NCBI RefSeq assembly: GCF_015706575.1
Contig: NW_024037067.1
Coordinates: 3,906,884-3,970,883, forward strand
Source of the DNA: Patiria miniata
Taxonomy: Eukaryota > Echinodermata > Asteroidea > Valvatida > Asterinidae
Reading direction: 5' to 3'
DNA length: 64,000 nucleotides
Part shown: one piece after another, positions 60,001 to 64,000 of the stretch
Layout: the number at the start of each line of letters is the position of its first letter
Numbering within the stretch: position 1 is the stretch's first letter
Translations under genes and position numbers: made by a program
The notes under the pieces: model-generated
Seen by the model: only the letters and a program-made list of their open reading frames with translations
The model's database searches: none
What the model was told of the DNA's origin: nothing

Positions 60001-63000
60001 CCCCTATAAAAACCTGTATTCGCACTGAGGTCCGTAATTAACCAAATGAAAGTTTCGACATGAATTTCCATGTCTGTAAGTACTGCAAAGACGGTTCCTC
60101 ACCCAAAGACTCACTTTAGCAAAACTGGTCGCATTTATTATCCAAAAACAGCATGTTTGTCTTAATGTGTTGTTGGAAGCTTTGCAGAAGCGTTAAATTA
60201 GTGAAATTAGGTTGTTTGGGCGTACACCATTGAAAAATATCAGGCGAGATCTTTGGTTTTGTTTCCTATTCTTAATGCCATAGAGAGATACCGGTAGGTA
60301 TATGGACTGCATTGGGTGTGCACCTTGAATAATGTGTAATGTACATCACTCCATGATCCATCTCGTTTGAGTTTGCTCATGTTCCTCACCGCCCATTCTT
60401 CAAAGAAAATTGCCCTGAGCTTTCCTCTATTAAGGACATCCCCTCCTCTGCCTAGAGGAAGTCTTACAAGATCCATATACTGTACATGCGGTTAGGCAAA
60501 CATCACTAACACGAAATTGGATTTTCTGACTAGGAAATGCACGTTGGAATCCATTACACAACATACTGAATAGTTTTTGCAGATAAGGGATATGAAATTC
60601 ATAGGGGCCTGGAAGAAAATAAAACCACTTTAATAAAAAGAATGGTCTAGTTTCCCTTGAGGGATATTTGTGGAGTGGCTTCCGTTCTCCAAAGTGGAAA
60701 TGTCTGCACTTGAGGTATCAGTGACAGCAAGTCAGTCATGTGGAAGCGTTATTACTGATCGCTTTTAAATTAAATGACTGGTTAGTGGAATTGCAAGGTG
60801 GTCTGCTGGGAAAAATACATATATCATTAATCTGGAGAAAAAATATCTTCTGTATCCTGGGGGCCTGTGTGGATATGAGTAAGTAATGCACACTCTCTTG
60901 GGGTTAACGACCAAGCGAAGACGAGATGCTGGATTCGGGTTACTAATCTTAGTTATATAACAACTGTCATGATTGGACACTCTTGGGTATCCTAAGCCAG
61001 GATGCTCCAATCAAAATGTGGGTTATTAAAAAATTGAGGATTTGGAAGAGTCTAGAAGGAGCCAAGTCTTAGAAAAAACAGGCTTTGTGATTGGTTGCTT
61101 TGAGGCAAGGGATGCTATACTCCAATCACTAGCTGGAGGAGTTCAGCCTATGCGGGGAGTGAGAGCCCTGCTGATTGGTTGCTTGAGGCACACAAGGGCA
61201 ATGCACTCCTTCTAGTGGGTGGGTTCTGGGTTTCACAAAAAACAAAACCCAGAGGGGAATGAACTCCATCTAGGCCTTAGTATAATTCTGACATGCTTTA
61301 AAAAAACATACTTCTGTCAATCAGCATTTCTAGTAAACTGTCCTATTTTTTAAAACCAGGCATGTGGGGACACTGTTCTCAATTGCTTTTTTTTATGGCC
61401 GTTTCTTGAATAAACATTGCCTGGATAATTTAGCCCCAAATTATTTACGGGGTCAAAAGGGAACGGCACCCATTTCCCAAAACTGTGCTCAAGTTGACTG
61501 TCAAAAGTTCAACCCAATAATTTCTAGCATTTCTTTGTTGACAAAATTTAACTACATCTTTATTACAGCCACATCAATATATACGATCACTCACTTATTT
61601 ACTTTTTTACCTCTGGGACCCTAAATCCAATTTCAAATTTTAACTGGAGATTCCAATTTCCTAAACCCATTTTTGGCTTCTCTGAATTCCGACAACACCA
61701 GAATCTGAAACTTATTTTTTGAAAATGCTCCACATTTTCTAACAGTAATGACACTGTAATGTTTCTCCTGTTAGCAACTACCACACTTTTAGAGAAATTG
61801 CATCACTTTTTGTGTTTAGTTTTTCCTGAAAGTTTGTTCTGTCACATGCATAACCATGTTTTTAAAAAGTCTGCTCTTCAAATGAAAGTTAAATGGTATG
61901 AAAAAATAATCTGAACAACAGGCCAGATATTCTTTATGTTTCTTAAAAAAAAAAAAAAAAAATTGATAAATTAGGTGCCATTTTTGTTCACACAAATAGA
62001 AAACACTGCAAAATCTAAACTCATATCAAGACAACCAGATGGACATCTACAAACTTCTGTTTTGGTTTAAAGTAGCTATCCTATTTGCACTACAAACACC
62101 CTGTGTGATTAAGATCTGCCCACACTTTGTGAATTTGGAGCCTGTAAGTTACCGCCAGCTTTCCCCAGCCCCCAACAGCAAACACCGCAGAAAAAAAGGC
62201 TTCCTTTTCTGTTGTCAACTCGCATGAGCATCACCTATAGAACTGCAAAGAGCTTATCAGCGAGACTTTCTTCATGGGTTTCGCCGCAGTTCTAGCCCCG
62301 CACCTCTAGGCATAAACACTGCCCCAAACTTGCAAGTGTGCTGCGCCCACAAAAACTTTTGTGTTCTGACCAAAACGGGTTGTGATCCAATACAAGAGGA
62401 CTCAGATTAAAACACCAAACCTTTGGACACACTCTTGAGGTTTTTTGTCCACTCTCAGGAAAAAGAAAAGAAAGAAAACAGTTGCGAAGTGTATTTCAGA
62501 AAAACACTGTTGCAGACACTAAATATTACCAGTGGCACAAAATTGTGGTAAGCCACTGGGTTTTTCTTTCATGGCCTTTTGTCGGAGTAAGATCTGACAC
62601 TAAGAAGTTGTGACAATCTGGGAATGGTGCATTCCGACAATCTTGGGGTATAATTTTGAGTCAAGAACTCTCCCAGAAGCAAAAAGTAATATGCAGTATT
62701 TGATGATATTTTTCATACATGGGATTTTTTGGTGTCTTTCCGGTCAAAGTATGACAGGAAAAGAATAAATTGGTAAAAATAACTGTTCATGTAGCAGCAG
62801 GAGTCATGTAGATTTGGTTTTAAAATGAAGAGAATAGTTACAAATATAAATACCCATAAATAAATTGGCATTACAGTATTTGAAAGTCAAGTACAGTGCA
62901 AAGTTGTTCAGTCCAATTGAAATACACTGTACAATGTACATTAGAGAAACAAGTTTTATATTAAATACTGCAATGGTTGTGCAACCTACAATATTTTAAA

Positions 63001-64000
63001 TTATGTATATCCGTGCTTTTTGGGTGTGGCATCTTGTCTTGAAACAAATTTCAATAGAATTGCTAGTTTCTTAGCATTGAATTATACCGGTATTTATGAG
63101 CTTTCAAATAAAAAAATCAGCAAACATGTTGATACAATTTTTGTTTCAAATTGAAAATGAGGAATGTCCTGTTTAAAATTCCAGCAGCAATAATGTGTAG
63201 CACAAAAAAGGAAATCCAATTTTTGGAAAATGGAAAATGAGTGAATTTAAATTTTTTTGAATTGTAATTAAAAACATTTGTTAGAAGGGAAATCAATCAC
63301 ATGAAATGTGTCAGCAGAACATGACACAGCTATTACAATTTTAAAATTTGACAGTCTAAAACTGAACTAGAGATTGATCTAAAAAAAAACAGTAGAAAAC
63401 ACATAGGGTCTGATTTCTAGCTACCCTGGCCAGTTAAAACTTTCTAGGGCTGTAATATTGGATACCCATAAACCCCCTGGGTGTTTGGTTTTTTATTACA
63501 AAACCCGCACGTTCTCCAGCGAGATATTGATCTAAGGAAACAGCGATAGCATCTCGCTGTCTCAACACGTTATTCCCTTGTGGCAACCTCACTCAATAAA
63601 ACAAGGTGGAAAAAAGAGGTCTGGGCTTTCAGAAAGGAGACAGTCATTGATTTGTATAACTGTTTTTGTGATGCGTGCTCCATACATCATGAAACCTCAA
63701 AGACCCTTCAAACATTGGGTCCTTATTTTGCAAATCTCCGTACAATTCTAATATCGCCGCTTGTTTTTTTGGTGCTAGCCTTTATGAACTTGTAAAGTGA
63801 TTTCATGCACCCGTTTCACACCTATTTGATTAAAATCTATTTTCGCATCAGCTTTTTCCAATTTGGCTAAAACTTTTGCAGATGTACGGAACCATTTTGT
63901 AATTGCTGTCATAAGTATTACACACTATAGTCCATGACTGAGCAGCTTTTTGAAGGACTTTCAATGAAGTAAAGATTTTGCAGCATCCTGGGCTGAAATA
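57089..64000 (-). other. Netrin intron, no exon recognised
   Basis: The NTR exon needs an upstream exon, and none with netrin motifs was found between 57089 and the right edge, so this is read as one intron of at least 6.9 kb. Long netrin introns are usual. It holds a possible SINE fragment near 58590-58640 (gggttgtgggttcaagtcc), an 84-bp imperfect duplication at 61088-61210 and A runs near 61945. Minus-strand frames such as 58766-59116 have no domain match. Confidence 0.7.
61088..61210 (+). repeat. Imperfect 84-bp tandem duplication with CCAAT-type words
   Basis: tgattggttgctt(t)gaggca starts at 61088 and again at 61172, each followed about 20 bases later by (g)atgc/aatgc ... actcc. ATTGG/CCAAT words are frequent around it (61005, 61091, 61122, 61175). 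Unclassified. Confidence 0.6.

Overview
This is a window of animal nuclear DNA with spliced genes: GT-AG introns of about 0.1 to 13 kb, exons of about 11 to 1,290 bp, and many short dispersed repeats. All five genes are orthologues of well-known vertebrate genes. The style (moderate introns, tRNA-derived SINEs, small inverted-repeat transposons, long G runs, frequent ACATGTA-type words) fits a non-vertebrate bilaterian, probably a marine deuterostome such as an echinoderm. The species call is inference only.

Layout from left to right. (1) 1-7735, minus strand: PMS2, the MutL-alpha mismatch-repair endonuclease subunit, with 21 exons visible; the 3' end runs off the left edge. (2) 7736-8950: a 1.2 kb head-to-head intergenic region holding a 76-bp perfect palindrome and a 467-bp foldback transposon with a 9-bp target duplication. 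(3) 8951-14311, plus: ASPSCR1/TUG, a UBX-domain tether protein, 11 exons. (4) 14312-about 18990: mostly non-coding, with a possible 5' exon of the next gene. (5) 19071-30327, plus: an ABCA3-like full lipid transporter, 20 coding exons, about 1,775 residues, one GC-AG intron. (6) 30328-31978: 3' flank with a hAT-like element and a 23-C run. (7) 31979-52488, plus: syntaxin 8, 8 coding exons, with a 12.8 kb intron full of repeats and transposon remnants. (8) 52489-56768: the syntaxin 3' UTR and a convergent intergenic region. (9) 56769-57088, minus: the last coding exon of a netrin (NTR domain). From 57089 to the right edge the window appears to be netrin intron.

The genes are not an operon and do not form one pathway. 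Vesicle traffic is a loose theme: TUG holds GLUT4-type vesicles, ABCA3 loads lipid into lysosome-related organelles, and syntaxin 8 drives late-endosome fusion. The tail-to-tail STX8/netrin pair matches the human NTN1-STX8 arrangement on 17p13 and looks like old conserved microsynteny.

I did not find a new multi-gene system. The observations most worth following are the histidine at the SNARE zero layer of syntaxin 8, the conserved STX8-netrin neighbourhood, the unusual palindromes and several transposon families with readable target duplications. Exon boundaries were hand-read; in every multi-exon gene the splice phases close without a frame error.
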